From contig JAUCBJ010008979.1 of the NCBI GenBank assembly GCA_032718475.1, positions 1 to 64,000 on the forward strand: a DNA stretch of 64,000 nt, written 5' to 3'. Of the stretch, positions 32,801 through 47,800 are shown in pieces. The first letter of the stretch is position 1. Every line of letters starts with the position of its first letter. Both the position numbers and the translations under genes were made by a program. This DNA is from Nemertoderma westbladi (taxonomy: Eukaryota > Xenacoelomorpha > Nemertodermatida > Nemertodermatidae). The notes under the pieces were generated by a model. It ran no database searches and was not told the DNA's origin. It saw only the letters and a list, made by a program, of their open reading frames with translations.

Positions 32801-35800
32801 AGCAAGAAATGAGAATTACCGAGAAAAGTGAAAGAAACATACGGAGAGCCAAGCAAGAAATGAGAATTACCGAGAAAAGTGAAAGAAACATACGGAGAGC
32901 CAAGCAAGAAATGAGAATTACCGAGAAAAGTGAAAGAAACATACGGAGAGCCAAGCAAGATATTAGAATTACCGAGAAACGTGAAAGAAACATACAGAGC
33001 CAAGCAAGACACGGGAATTACCGAGAAACGTGAAAGAAACATACGGAGAGCCAAGCAAGAAATTAGAATTACCGAGAAACGTGAAAGAAACATACGGAGA
33101 GCCAAGCAAGAAATAAGAATTACCGAGAAAAGTGAAAGAAACATACGGAGAGCCAAGCAAGAAATAAGAATTACCAAGAAACGTGAAAGAAACATACGGA
33201 GAGCCAAGCAAGAAATAAGAATTACCGAGAAAAGTGAAAGAAACATACGGAGAGCCAAGCAAGAAATTAGAATTACCGAGAAACGTGAAAGAAACATACA
33301 GAGCCAAGCAAGACACGGGAATTACCGAGAAACGTGAAAGAAACATACGGAGAGCCAAGCAAGAAATTAGAATTACCGAGAAACGTGAAAGAAACATACA
33401 GAGCCAAGCAAGACACGGGAATTACCGAGAAACGTGAAAGAAACATACGGAGAGCCAAGCAAGAAATAAGAATTACCGAGAAAAGTGAAAGAAACATACG
33501 GAGAGCCAAGCAAGAAATTAGAATTACCGAGAAACGTGAAAGAAACATACAGAGCCAAGCAAGACACGGGAATTACCGAGAAACGTGAAAGAAACATACG
33601 GAGAGCCAAGCAAGAAATTAGAATTACCGAGAAACGTGAAAGAAACATACAGAGCCAAGCAAGACACGGGAATTACCGAGAAACGTGAAAGAAACATACG
33701 GAGAGCCAAGCAAGAAATAAGAATTACCGAGAAACGTGAAAGAAACATACAGAGCCAAGCAAGACACGGGAATTACCGAGAAACGTGAAAGAAACATACA
33801 GAGCCAAGCAAGACACGGGAATTACCGAGAAACGTGAAAGAAACATACGGAGAGCCAAGCAAGAAATGAGAAATACCAAGAAACGTGAAAGAAACATAAG
33901 GAGAGCCAAGCAAGAAATGAGAAATACCAAGAAACGTGAAAGAAACATACGGAGAGCCAAGCAAGAAATGAGAAATACCAAGAAACGTGAAAGAAACATA
34001 AGGAGAGCCAAGCAAGAAATGAGAATTACCAAGAAACGTGAAAGAAACATACGGAGAGCCAAGCAAGAAATGAGAATTACCAAGAAACGTGAAAGAAACA
34101 TACGGAGAGCCAAGCAAGAAATTAGAATTACCGAGAAAAGTGAAAGAAACATACGGAGATACAAGCAAGAAATGAGAAATACCAAGAAACGTGAAAGAAA
34201 CATAAGGAGAGCCAAGCAAGAAATGAGAATTACCAAGAAACGTGAAAGAAACATACGGAGAGCCAAGCAAGAAATTAGAATTACCGAGAAACGTGAAAGA
34301 AACATACAGAGCCAAGCAAGACACGGGAATTACCGAGAAACGTGAAAGAAACATACGGAGAGCAAAGCAAGACACGGGAATTACCGAGAAACGTGAAAGA
34401 AACATACGGAGAGCCAAGCAAGAAATGAGAATTACCAAGAAACGTGAAAGAAACATACGGAGAGCCAAGCAAGTCACGGAAATTACCGAGAAACGTGAAA
34501 GAAACATACGGAGAGACAAGCAAGAAATGAGAAATACCAAGAAACGTGAAAGAAACATAAGGAGAGCCAAGCAAGAAATGAGAATTACCAAGAAACGTGA
34601 AAGAAACATACGGAGAGCCAAGCAAGAAATTAGAATTACCGAGAAACGTGAAAGAAACATACAGAGCCAAGCAAGACACGGGAATTACCGAGAAACGTGA
34701 AAGAAACATACGGAGAGCCAAGCAAGAAATAAGAATTACCGAGAAAAGTGAAAGAAACATACGGAGAGCCAAGCAAGAAATGAGAAATACCGAGAAACGT
34801 GAAAGAAACATACAGAGCCAAGCAAGACACGGGAATTACCGAGAAACGTGAAAGAAACATACGGAGAGCCAAGCAAGAAATTAGAATTACCGAGAAACGT
34901 GAAAGAAACATACAGAGCCAAGCAAGAAATGAGAAATACCGAGAAAAGTGAAAGAAACATATGGAGAGACAAGCAAGAAATGAGAATTACCGAGAAAAGT
35001 GAAACAAACATACGGAGATACAAGCAAGAAATGAGAAATACCAAGAAACGTGAAAGAAACATAAGGAGAGCCAAGCAAGAAATGAGAATTACCAAGAAAC
35101 GTGAAAGAAACATACGGAGAGCCAAGCAAGAAATGAGAATTACCAAGAAACGTGAAAGAAACATACGGAGAGCCAAGCAAGAAATTAGAATTACCGAGAA
35201 AAGTGAAAGAAACATACGGAGATACAAGCAAGAAATGAGAAATACCAAGAAACGTGAAAGAAACATAAGGAGAGCCAAGCAAGAAATGAGAATTACCAAG
35301 AAACGTGAAAGAAACATACGGAGAGCCAAGCAAGAAATTAGAATTACCGAGAAACGTGAAAGAAACATACGGAGAGCCAAGCAAGACACGGGAATTACCG
35401 AGAAACGTGAAAGAAACATATGGAGAGCCAAGCAAGACACGGGAATTACCGAGAAACGTGAAAGAAACATACGGAGAGCCAAGCAAGAAATGAGAATTAC
35501 CAAGAAACGTGAAAGAAACATACGGAGAGCCAAGCAAGAAATGAGAATTACCGAGAAAAGTGAAAGAAACATACGGAGAGCCAAGCAAGAAATGAGAATT
35601 ACCGAGAAAAGTGAAAGAAACATACGGAGAGCCAAGCAAGAAATGAGAATTACCGCGAAAAGTGAAAGAAACATACGGAGAGCCAAGCAAGAAATTAGAA
35701 TTACCGAGAAACGTGAAAGAAACATACAGAGCCAAGCAAGACACGGGAATTACCGAGAAACGTGAAAGAAACATACGGAGAGCCAAGCAAGACACGGGAA

Positions 35801-38800
35801 TTACCGAGAAACGTGAAAGAAACATACGGAGAGCCAAGCAAGAAATGAGAATTACCAAGAAACGTGAAAGAAACATACGGAGAGCCAAGCAAGTCACGGA
35901 AATTACCGAGAAACGTGAAAGAAACATACGGAGAGACAAGCAAGAAATGAGAAATACCAAGAAACGTGAAAGAAACATAAGGAGAGCCAAGCAAGAAATG
36001 AGAATTACCAAGAAACGTGAAAGAAACATACGGAGAGCCAAGCAAGAAATTAGAATTACCGAGAAACGTGAAAGAAACATACAGAGCCAAGCAAGACACG
36101 GGAATTACCGAGAAACGTGAAAGAAACATACGGAGAGCCAAGCAAGAAATGAGAATTACCAAGAAACGTGAAAGAAACATACGGAGATACAAGCAAGAAA
36201 TGAGAATTATCAAGAAACGTGAAAGAATCATACGGAGAGCCAAGCAAGAAATGAGAATTACCAAGAAACGTGAAAGAAACATACAGAGCCAAGCAAGAAA
36301 TAAGAATTACCGAGAAACGTGAAAGAAACATACGGAGAGCCAAGCAAGAAATAAGAATTACCGAGAAAAGTGAAAGAAACATACGGAGAGCCAAGCAAGA
36401 AATTAGAATTACCGAGAAACGTGAAAGAAACATACGGAGAGCCAAGCAAGAAATAAGAATTACCGAGAAAAGTGAAAGAAACATACGGAGAGCCAAGCAA
36501 GAAATTAGAATTACCGAGAAAAGTGAAAGAAACATACGGAGAGCCAAGCAAGAAATTAGAATTACCGAGAAACGTGAAAGAAACATACAGAGCCAAGCAA
36601 GACACGGGAATTACCGAGAAACGTGAAAGAAACATACGGAGAGCAAAGCAAGACACGGGAATTACCGAGAAACGTGAAAGAAACATACGGAGAGCCAAGC
36701 AAGAAATGAGAATTACCAAGAAACGTGAAAGAAACATACGGAGAGCCAAGCAAGTCACGGAAATTACCGAGAAACGTGAAAGAAACATACGGAGAGACAA
36801 GCAAGAAATGAGAAATACCAAGAAACGTGAAAGAAACATAAGGAGAGCCAAGCAAGAAATGAGAATTACCAAGAAACGTGAAAGAAACATACGGAGAGCC
36901 AAGCAAGAAATTAGAATTACCGAGAAACGTGAAAGAAACATACAGAGCCAAGCAAGACACGGGAATTACCGAGAAACGTGAAAGAAACATACGGAGAGCC
37001 AAGCAAGAAATAAGAATTACCGAGAAAAGTGAAAGAAACATACGGAGAGCCAAGCAAGAAATGAGAAATACCGAGAAACGTGAAAGAAACATACAGAGCC
37101 AAGCAAGACACGGGAATTACCGAGAAACGTGAAAGAAACATACGGAGAGCCAAGCAAGAAATTAGAATTACCGAGAAACGTGAAAGAAACATACAGAGCC
37201 AAGCAAGAAATGAGAAATACCGAGAAAAGTGAAAGAAACATATGGAGAGACAAGCAAGAAATGAGAATTACCGAGAAAAGTGAAACAAACATACGGAGAT
37301 ACAAGCAAGAAATGAGAAATACCAAGAAACGTGAAAGAAACATAAGGAGAGCCAAGCAAGAAATGAGAATTACCAAGAAACGTGAAAGAAACATACGGAG
37401 AGCCAAGCAAGAAATGAGAATTACCAAGAAACGTGAAAGAAACATACGGAGAGCCAAGCAAGAAATTAGAATTACCGAGAAAAGTGAAAGAAACATACGG
37501 AGATACAAGCAAGAAATGAGAAATACCAAGAAACGTGAAAGAAACATAAGGAGAGCCAAGCAAGAAATGAGAATTACCAAGAAACGTGAAAGAAACATAC
37601 GGAGAGCCAAGCAAGAAATTAGAATTACCGAGAAACGTGAAAGAAACATACGGAGAGCCAAGCAAGACACGGGAATTACCGAGAAACGTGAAAGAAACAT
37701 ATGGAGAGCCAAGCAAGACACGGGAATTACCGAGAAACGTGAAAGAAACATACGGAGAGCCAAGCAAGAAATGAGAATTACCAAGAAACGTGAAAGAAAC
37801 ATACGGAGAGCCAAGCAAGAAATGAGAATTACCGAGAAAAGTGAAAGAAACATACGGAGAGCCAAGCAAGAAATGAGAATTACCGAGAAAAGTGAAAGAA
37901 ACATACGGAGAGCCAAGCAAGAAATGAGAATTACCGCGAAAAGTGAAAGAAACATACGGAGAGCCAAGCAAGAAATTAGAATTACCGAGAAACGTGAAAG
38001 AAACATACAGAGCCAAGCAAGACACGGGAATTACCGAGAAACGTGAAAGAAACATACGGAGAGCCAAGCAAGACACGGGAATTACCGAGAAACGTGAAAG
38101 AAACATACGGAGAGCCAAGCAAGAAATGAGAATTACCAAGAAACGTGAAAGAAACATACGGAGAGCCAAGCAAGTCACGGAAATTACCGAGAAACGTGAA
38201 AGAAACATACGGAGAGACAAGCAAGAAATGAGAAATACCAAGAAACGTGAAAGAAACATAAGGAGAGCCAAGCAAGAAATGAGAATTACCAAGAAACGTG
38301 AAAGAAACATACGGAGAGCCAAGCAAGAAATTAGAATTACCGAGAAACGTGAAAGAAACATACAGAGCCAAGCAAGACACGGGAATTACCGAGAAACGTG
38401 AAAGAAACATACGGAGAGCCAAGCAAGAAATGAGAATTACCAAGAAACGTGAAAGAAACATACGGAGATACAAGCAAGAAATGAGAATTATCAAGAAACG
38501 TGAAAGAATCATACGGAGAGCCAAGCAAGAAATGAGAATTACCAAGAAACGTGAAAGAAACATACAGAGCCAAGCAAGAAATAAGAATTACCGAGAAACG
38601 TGAAAGAAACATACGGAGAGCCAAGCAAGAAATAAGAATTACCGAGAAAAGTGAAAGAAACATACGGAGAGCCAAGCAAGAAATTAGAATTACCGAGAAA
38701 CGTGAAAGAAACATACGGAGAGCCAAGCAAGAAATAAGAATTACCGAGAAAAGTGAAAGAAACATACGGAGAGCCAAGCAAGAAATTAGAATTACCGAGA

Positions 38801-41800
38801 AAAGTGAAAGAAACATACGGAGAGCCAAGCAAGAAATTAGAATTACCGAGAAACGTGAAAGAAACATACAGAGCCAAGCAAGACACGGGAATTACCGAGA
38901 AACGTGAAAGAAACATACGGAGAGCCAAGCAAGAAATTAGAATTACCGAGAAACGTGAAAGAAACATACAGAGCCAAGCAAGACACGGGAATTACCGAGA
39001 AACGTGAAAGAAACATACGGAGAGCCAAGCAAGAAATTAGAATTACCAAGAAACGTGAAAGAAACATACAGAGCCAAGCAAGACACGGGAATTACCGAGA
39101 AACGTGAAAGAAACATACGGAGAGCCAAGCAAGAAATTAGAATTACCGAGAAACGTGAAAGAAACATACGGAGAGCCAAGCAAGAAATAAGAATTACCGA
39201 GAAACGTGAAAGAAACATACGGAGAGCCAAGCAAGAAATTAGAATTACCGAGAAACGTGAAAGAAACATACAGAGCCAAGCAAGAAATAAGAATTACCGA
39301 GAAACGTGAAAGAAACATACGGAGAGCCAAGCAAGAAATAAGAATTACCGAGAAAAGTGAAAGAAACATACGGAGAGCCAAGCAAGAAATTAGAATTACC
39401 GAGAAACGTGAAAGAAACATACGGAGAGCCAAGCAAGAAATAAGAATTACCGAGAAAAGTGAAAGAAACATACGGAGAGCCAAGCAAGAAATTAGAATTA
39501 CCGAGAAAAGTGAAAGAAACATACGGAGAGCCAAGCAAGAAATTAGAATTACCGAGAAACGTGAAAGAAACATACAGAGCCAAGCAAGACACGGGAATTA
39601 CCGAGAAACGTGAAAGAAACATACGGAGAGCCAAGCAAGAAATTAGAATTACCGAGAACCGTGAAAGAAACATACGGAGAGCCAAGCAAGAAATAAGAAT
39701 TACCGAGAAAAGTGAAAGAAACATACGGAGAGCCAAGCAAGAAATAAGAATTACCAAGAAACGTGAAAGAAACATACGGAGAGCCAAGCAAGAAATGAAA
39801 ATTACCAAGAAACATGAAAGAAACATACGGAGAGCCAAGCAAGAAATGAAAATTACCAAGAAACGTGAAAGAAACATAAGGAGAGCCAAGCAAGAAATGA
39901 GAATTACCGAGAAAAGTGAAAGAAACATACGGAGAGCCAAGCAAGAAATTAGAATTACCGAGAAACGTGAAAGAAACATACAGAGCCAAGCAAGACACGG
40001 GAATTACCGAGAAACGTGAAAGAAACATACGGAGAGCCAAGCAAAAAATGAGAATTACCAAGAAACGTGAAAGAAACATAAGGAGAGCCAAGCAAGAAAT
40101 GAGAATTACCGAGAAAAGTGAAAGAAACATACGGAGAGCCAAGCAAGAAATTAGAATTACCGAGAAACGTGAAAGAAACATACAGAGCCAAGCAAGACAC
40201 GGGAATTACCGAGAAACGTGAAAGAAACATACGGAGAGCCAAGCAAGAAATTAGAATTACCGAGAAACGTGAAAGAAACATACAGAGCCAAGCAAGACAC
40301 GGGAATTACCGAGAAACGTGAAAGAAACATACGGAGAGCCAAGCAAGAAATTAGAATTACCGAGAAACGTGAAAGAAACATACGGAGAGCCAAGCAAGAA
40401 ATGAGAATTACCAAGAAACGTGAAAGAAACATACGGAGATACAAGCAAGAAATGAGAATTATCAAGAAACGTGAAAGAATCATACGGAGAGCCAAGCAAG
40501 AAATGGGAATTACCGAGAAAAGTGAAAGAAACATACGGAGAGCCAAGCAAGAAATGAGAATTACCGAGAAAAGTGAAAGAAACATACGGAGAGCCAAGCA
40601 AGAAATGAGAATTACCGAGAAAAGTGAAAGAAACATACGGAGAGCCAAGCAAGAAATTAGAATTACCGAGAAACGTGAAAGAAACATACAGAGCCAAGCA
40701 AGACACGGGAATTACCGAGAAACGTGAAAGAAACATACGGAGAGCCAAGCAAGAAATTAGAATTACCGAGAAACGTGAAAGAAACATACGGAGAGCCAAG
40801 CAAGAAATAAGAATTACCGAGAAAAGTGAAAGAAACATACGGAGAGCCAAGCAAGAAATAAGTATTACCAAGAAACGTGAAAGAAACATACGGAGAGCCA
40901 AGCAAGAAATAAGAATTACCGAGAAAAGTGAAAGAAACATACGGAGAGCCAAGCAAGAAATTAGAATTACCGAGAAACGTGAAAGAAACATACAGAGCCA
41001 AGCAAGACACGGGAATTACCGAGAAACGTGAAAGAAACATACGGAGAGCCAAGCAAGAAATTAGAATTACCGAGAAACGTGAAAGAAACATACAGAGCCA
41101 AGCAAGACACGGGAATTACCGAGAAACGTGAAAGAAACATACGGAGAGCCAAGCAAGAAATAAGAATTACCGAGAAAAGTGAAAGAAACATACGGAGAGC
41201 CAAGCAAGAAATTAGAATTACCGAGAAACGTGAAAGAAACATACAGAGCCAAGCAAGACACGGGAATTACCGAGAAACGTGAAAGAAACATACGGAGAGC
41301 CAAGCAAGAAATTAGAATTACCGAGAAACGTGAAAGAAACATACAGAGCCAAGCAAGACACGGGAATTACCGAGAAACGTGAAAGAAACATACGGAGAGC
41401 CAAGCAAGAAATAAGAATTACCGAGAAACGTGAAAGAAACATACAGAGCCAAGCAAGACACGGGAATTACCGAGAAACGTGAAAGAAACATACGGAGAGC
41501 CAAGCAAGAAATTAGAATTACCGAGAAACGTGAAAGAAACATACAGAGCCAAGCAAGACACGGGAATTACCGAGAAACGTGAAAGAAACATACGGAGAGC
41601 CAAGCAAGAAATTAGAATTACCGAGAAACGTGAAAGAAACATACAGAGCCAAGCAAGACACGGGAATTACCGAGAAACGTGAAAGAAACATACGGAGAGC
41701 CAAGCAAGAAATTAGAATTACCGAGAAACGTGAAAGAAACATACGGAGAGCCAAGCAAGAAATAAGAATTACCGAGAAACGTGAAAGAAACATACGGAGA

Positions 41801-44800
41801 GCCAAGCAAGAAATTAGAATTACCGAGAAACGTGAAAGAAAAATACAGAGCCAAGCAAGAAATAAGAATTACCGAGAAACGTGAAAGAAACATACGGAGA
41901 GCCAAGCAAGAAATAAGAATTACCGAGAAAAGTGAAAGAAACATACTGAGAGCCAAGCAAGAAATTAGAATTACCGAGAAACGTGAAAGAAACATACGGA
42001 GAGCCAAGCAAGAAATAAGAATTACCGAGAAAAGTGAAAGAAACATACGGAGAGCCAAGCAAGAAATTAGAATTACCGAGAAAAGTGAAAGAAACATACG
42101 GAGAGCCAAGCAAGAAATTAGAATTACCGAGAAACGTGAAAGAAACATACAGAGCCAAGCAAGACACGGGAATTACCGAGAAACGTGAAAGAAACATACG
42201 GAGAGCCAAGCAAGAAATTAGAATTACCGAGAAACGTGAAAGAAACATACGGAGAGCCAAGCAAGAAATAAGAATTACCGAGAAAAGTGAAAGAAACATA
42301 CGGAGAGCCAAGCAAGAAATAAGAATTACCAAGAAACGTGAAAGAAACATACGGAGAGCCAAGCAAGAAATGAAAATTACCAAGAAACATGAAAGAAACA
42401 TACGGAGAGCCAAGCAAGAAATGAAAATTACCAAGAAACGTGAAAGAAACATAAGGAGAGCCAAGCAAGAAATGAGAATTACCGAGAAAAGTGAAAGAAA
42501 CATACGGAGAGCCAAGCAAGAAATTAGAATTACCGAGAAACGTGAAAGAAACATACAGAGCCAAGCAAGACACGGGAATTACCGAGAAACGTGAAAGAAA
42601 CATACGGAGAGCCAAGCAAAAAATGAGAATTACCAAGAAACGTGAAAGAAACATAAGGAGAGCCAAGCAAGAAATGAGAATTACCGAGAAAAGTGAAAGA
42701 AACATACGGAGAGCCAAGCAAGAAATTAGAATTACCGAGAAACGTGAAAGAAACATACAGAGCCAAGCAAGACACGGGAATTACCGAGAAACGTGAAAGA
42801 AACATACGGAGAGCCAAGCAAGAAATTAGAATTACCGAGAAACGTGAAAGAAACATACAGAGCCAAGCAAGACACGGGAATTACCGAGAAACGTGAAAGA
42901 AACATACGGAGAGCCAAGCAAGAAATAAGAATTACCGAGAAAAGTGAAAGAAACATACGGAGAGCCAAGCAAGAAATTAGAATTACCGAGAAACGTGAAA
43001 GAAACATACAGAGCCAAGCAAGACACGGGAATTACCGAGAAACGTGAAAGAAACATACGGAGAGCCAAGCAAGAAATTAGAATTACCGAGAAACGTGAAA
43101 GAAACATACAGAGCCAAGCAAGACACGGGAATTACCGAGAAACGTGAAAGAAACATACGGAGAGCCAAGCAAGAAATTAGAATTACCGAGAAACGTGAAA
43201 GAAACATACAGAGCCAAGCAAGACACGGGAATTACCGAGAAACGTGAAAGAAACATACGGAGAGCCAAGCAAGAAATAAGAATTACCGAGAAAAGTGAAA
43301 GAAACATACGGAGAGCCAAGCAAGAAATTAGAATTACCGAGAAACGTGAAAGAAACATACAGAGCCAAGCAAGACACGGGAATTACCGAGAAACGTGAAA
43401 GAAACATACGGAGAGCCAAGCAAGAAATTAGAATTACCGAGAAACGTGAAAGAAACATACAGAGCCAAGCAAGACACGGGAATTACCGAGAAACGTGAAA
43501 GAAACATACGGAGAGCCAAGCAAGAAATAAGAATTACCGAGAAACGTGAAAGAAACATACAGAGCCAAGCAAGACACGGGAATTACCGAGAAACGTGAAA
43601 GAAACATACGGAGAGCCAAGCAAGAAATTAGAATTACCGAGAAACGTGAAAGAAACATACAGAGCCAAGCAAGACACGGGAATTACCGAGAAACGTGAAA
43701 GAAACATACGGAGAGCCAAGCAAGAAATTAGAATTACCGAGAAACGTGAAAGAAACATACAGAGCCAAGCAAGACACGGGAATTACCGAGAAACGTGAAA
43801 GAAACATACGGAGAGCCAAGCAAGAAATTAGAATTACCGAGAAACGTGAAAGAAACATACGGAGAGCCAAGCAAGAAATAAGAATTACCGAGAAACGTGA
43901 AAGAAACATACGGAGAGCCAAGCAAGAAATTAGAATTACCGAGAAACGTGAAAGAAAAATACAGAGCCAAGCAAGAAATAAGAATTACCGAGAAACGTGA
44001 AAGAAACATACGGAGAGCCAAGCAAGAAATAAGAATTACCGAGAAAAGTGAAAGAAACATACTGAGAGCCAAGCAAGAAATTAGAATTACCGAGAAACGT
44101 GAAAGAAACATACGGAGAGCCAAGCAAGAAATAAGAATTACCGAGAAAAGTGAAAGAAACATACGGAGAGCCAAGCAAGAAATTAGAATTACCGAGAAAA
44201 GTGAAAGAAACATACGGAGAGCCAAGCAAGAAATTAGAATTACCGAGAAACGTGAAAGAAACATACAGAGCCAAGCAAGACACGGGAATTACCGAGAAAC
44301 GTGAAAGAAACATACGGAGAGCCAAGCAAGAAATTAGAATTACCGAGAAACGTGAAAGAAACATACGGAGAGCCAAGCAAGAAATAAGAATTACCGAGAA
44401 AAGTGAAAGAAACATACGGAGAGCCAAGCAAGAAATAAGAATTACCAAGAAACGTGAAAGAAACATACGGAGAGCCAAGCAAGAAATGAAAATTACCAAG
44501 AAACATGAAAGAAACATACGGAGAGCCAAGCAAGAAATGAAAATTACCAAGAAACGTGAAAGAAACATAAGGAGAGCCAAGCAAGAAATGAGAATTACCG
44601 AGAAAAGTGAAAGAAACATACGGAGAGCCAAGCAAGAAATTAGAATTACCGAGAAACGTGAAAGAAACATACAGAGCCAAGCAAGACACGGGAATTACCG
44701 AGAAACGTGAAAGAAACATACGGAGAGCCAAGCAAAAAATGAGAATTACCAAGAAACGTGAAAGAAACATAAGGAGAGCCAAGCAAGAAATGAGAATTAC

Positions 44801-47800
44801 CGAGAAAAGTGAAAGAAACATACGGAGAGCCAAGCAAGAAATTAGAATTACCGAGAAACGTGAAAGAAACATACAGAGCCAAGCAAGACACGGGAATTAC
44901 CGAGAAACGTGAAAGAAACATACGGAGAGCCAAGCAAGAAATTAGAATTACCGAGAAACGTGAAAGAAACATACAGAGCCAAGCAAGACACGGGAATTAC
45001 CGAGAAACGTGAAAGAAACATACGGAGAGCCAAGCAAGAAATAAGAATTACCGAGAAAAGTGAAAGAAACATACGGAGAGCCAAGCAAGAAATTAGAATT
45101 ACCGAGAAACGTGAAAGAAACATACAGAGCCAAGCAAGACACGGGAATTACCGAGAAACGTGAAAGAAACATACGGAGAGCCAAGCAAGAAATTAGAATT
45201 ACCGAGAAACGTGAAAGAAACATACAGAGCCAAGCAAGACACGGGAATTACCGAGAAACGTGAAAGAAACATACGGAGAGCCAAGCAAGAAATAAGAATT
45301 ACCGAGAAACGTGAAAGAAACATACAGAGCCAAGCAAGACACGGGAATTACCGAGAAACGTGAAAGAAACATACGGAGAGCCAAGCAAGAAATTAGAATT
45401 ACCGAGAAACGTGAAAGAAACATACAGAGCCAAGCAAGACACGGGAATTACCGAGAAACGTGAAAGAAACATACGGAGAGCCAAGCAAGAAATGAGAATT
45501 ACCGAGAAAAGTGAAAGAAACATACGGAGAGCCAAGCAAGAAATGAGAATTACCGAGAAAAGTGAAAGAAACATACGGAGAGACAAGCAAGAAATAAGAA
45601 TTACCGAGAAACGTGAAAGAAACATACAGAGCCAAGCAAGACACGGGAATTACCGAGAAACGTGAAAGAAACATACGGAGAGCCAAGCAAGAAATTAGAA
45701 TTACCGAGAAACGTGAAAGAAACATACAGAGCCAAGCAAGACACGGGAATTACCGAGAAACGTGAAAGAAACATACGGAGAGCCAAGCAAGAAATTAGAA
45801 TTACCGAGAAACGTGAAAGAAACATACGGAGAGCCAAGCAAGAAATAAGAATTACCGAGAAACGTGAAAGAAACATACGGAGAGCCAAGCAAGAAATTAG
45901 AATTACCGAGAAACGTGAAAGAAACATACAGAGCCAAGCAAGAAATAAGAATTACCGAGAAACGTGAAAGAAACATACGGAGAGCCAAGCAAGAAATAAG
46001 AATTACCGAGAAAAGTGAAAGAAACATACGGAGAGCCAAGCAAGAAATTAGAATTACCGAGAAACGTGAAAGAAACATACGGAGAGCCAAGCAAGAAATA
46101 AGAATTACCGAGAAAAGTGAAAGAAACATACGGAGAGCCAAGCAAGAAATGAGAAATACCGAGAAAAGTGAAAGAAACATACGGAGAGCCAAGCAAGAAA
46201 TAAGAATTACCGAGAAAAGTGAAAGAAACATACGGAGAGCCAAGCAAGAAATTAGAATTACCGAGAAAAGTGAAAGAAACATACGGAGAGCCAAGCAAGA
46301 AATTAGAATTACCGAGAAACGTGAAAGAAACATACAGAGCCAAGCAAGACACGGGAATTACCGAGAAACGTGAAAGAAACATACGGAGAGCCAAGCAAGA
46401 AATTAGAATTACCGAGAAACGTGAAAGAAACATACGGAGAGCCAAGCAAGAAATAAGAATTACCGAGAAAAGTGAAAGAAACATACGGAGAGCCAAGCAA
46501 GAAATGAGAAATACCGAGAAAAGTGAAAGAAACATACGGAGAGCCAAGCAAGAAATAAGAATTACCGAGAAAAGTGAAAGAAACATACGGAGAGCCAAGC
46601 AAGAAATTAGAATTACCAAGAAATATGAAAGAAACATACGGAGAGCCAAGCAAGAAATGAGAATTACCGAGAAAAGTGAAAGAAACATACGGAGAGCCAA
46701 GCAAGAAATTAGAATTACCGAGAAACGTGAAAGAAACATACGGAGAGCCAAGCAAGAAATAAGAATTACCGAGAAACGTGAAAGAAACATACGGAGAGCC
46801 AAGCAAGAAATTAGAATTACCGAGAAAAGTGAAAGAAACATACGGAGAGCCAAGCAAGAAATTAGAATTACCGAGAAACGTGAAAGAAACATACAGAGCC
46901 AAGCAAGACACGGGAATTACCGAGAAACGTGAAAGAAACATACGGAGAGCCAAGCAAGAAATTAGAATTACCGAGAAACGTGAAAGAAACATACGGAGAG
47001 CCAAGCAAGAAATAAGAATTACCGAGAAAAGTGAAAGAAACATACGGAGAGCCAAGCAAGAAATAAGAATTACCAAGAAACGTGAAAGAAACATACGGAG
47101 AGCCAAGCAAGAAATGAGAATTACCAAGAAACGTGAAAGAAACATACGGAGAGCCAAGCAAGAAATAAGAATTACCGAGAAAAGTGAAAGAAACATACGG
47201 AGAGCCAAGCAAGAAATTAGAATTACCGAGAAACGTGAAAGAAACATACGGAGAGCCAAGCAAGAAATAAGAATTACCAAGAAACGTGAAAGAAACATAC
47301 GGAGAGCCAAGCAAGAAATAAGAATTACCGAGAAAAGTGAAAGAAACATACGGAGAGCCAAGCAAGAAATTAGAATTACCGAGAAACGTGAAAGAAACAT
47401 ACGGAGAGCCAAGCAAGAAATAAGAATTACCGAGAAAAGTGAAAGAAACATACGGAGAGCCAAGCAAGAAATGAGAAATACCGAGAAAAGTGAAAGAAAC
47501 ATACGGAGAGCCAAGCAAGAAATTAGAATTACCGAGAAACGTGAAAGAAACATACGGAGAGCCAAGCAAGAAATAAGAATTACCGAGAAAAGTGAAAGAA
47601 ACATACGGAGAGACAAGCAAGAAATAAGAATTACCGAGAAAAGTGAAAGAAACATACGGAGAGCCAAGCAAGAAATAAGAATTACCGAGAAAAGTGAAAG
47701 AAACATACGGAGAGCCAAGCAAGAAATAAGAATTACCGAGAAAAGTGAAAGAAACATACGGAGAGCCACGCAAGAAATGAGAATTACAAAGAAACATGAA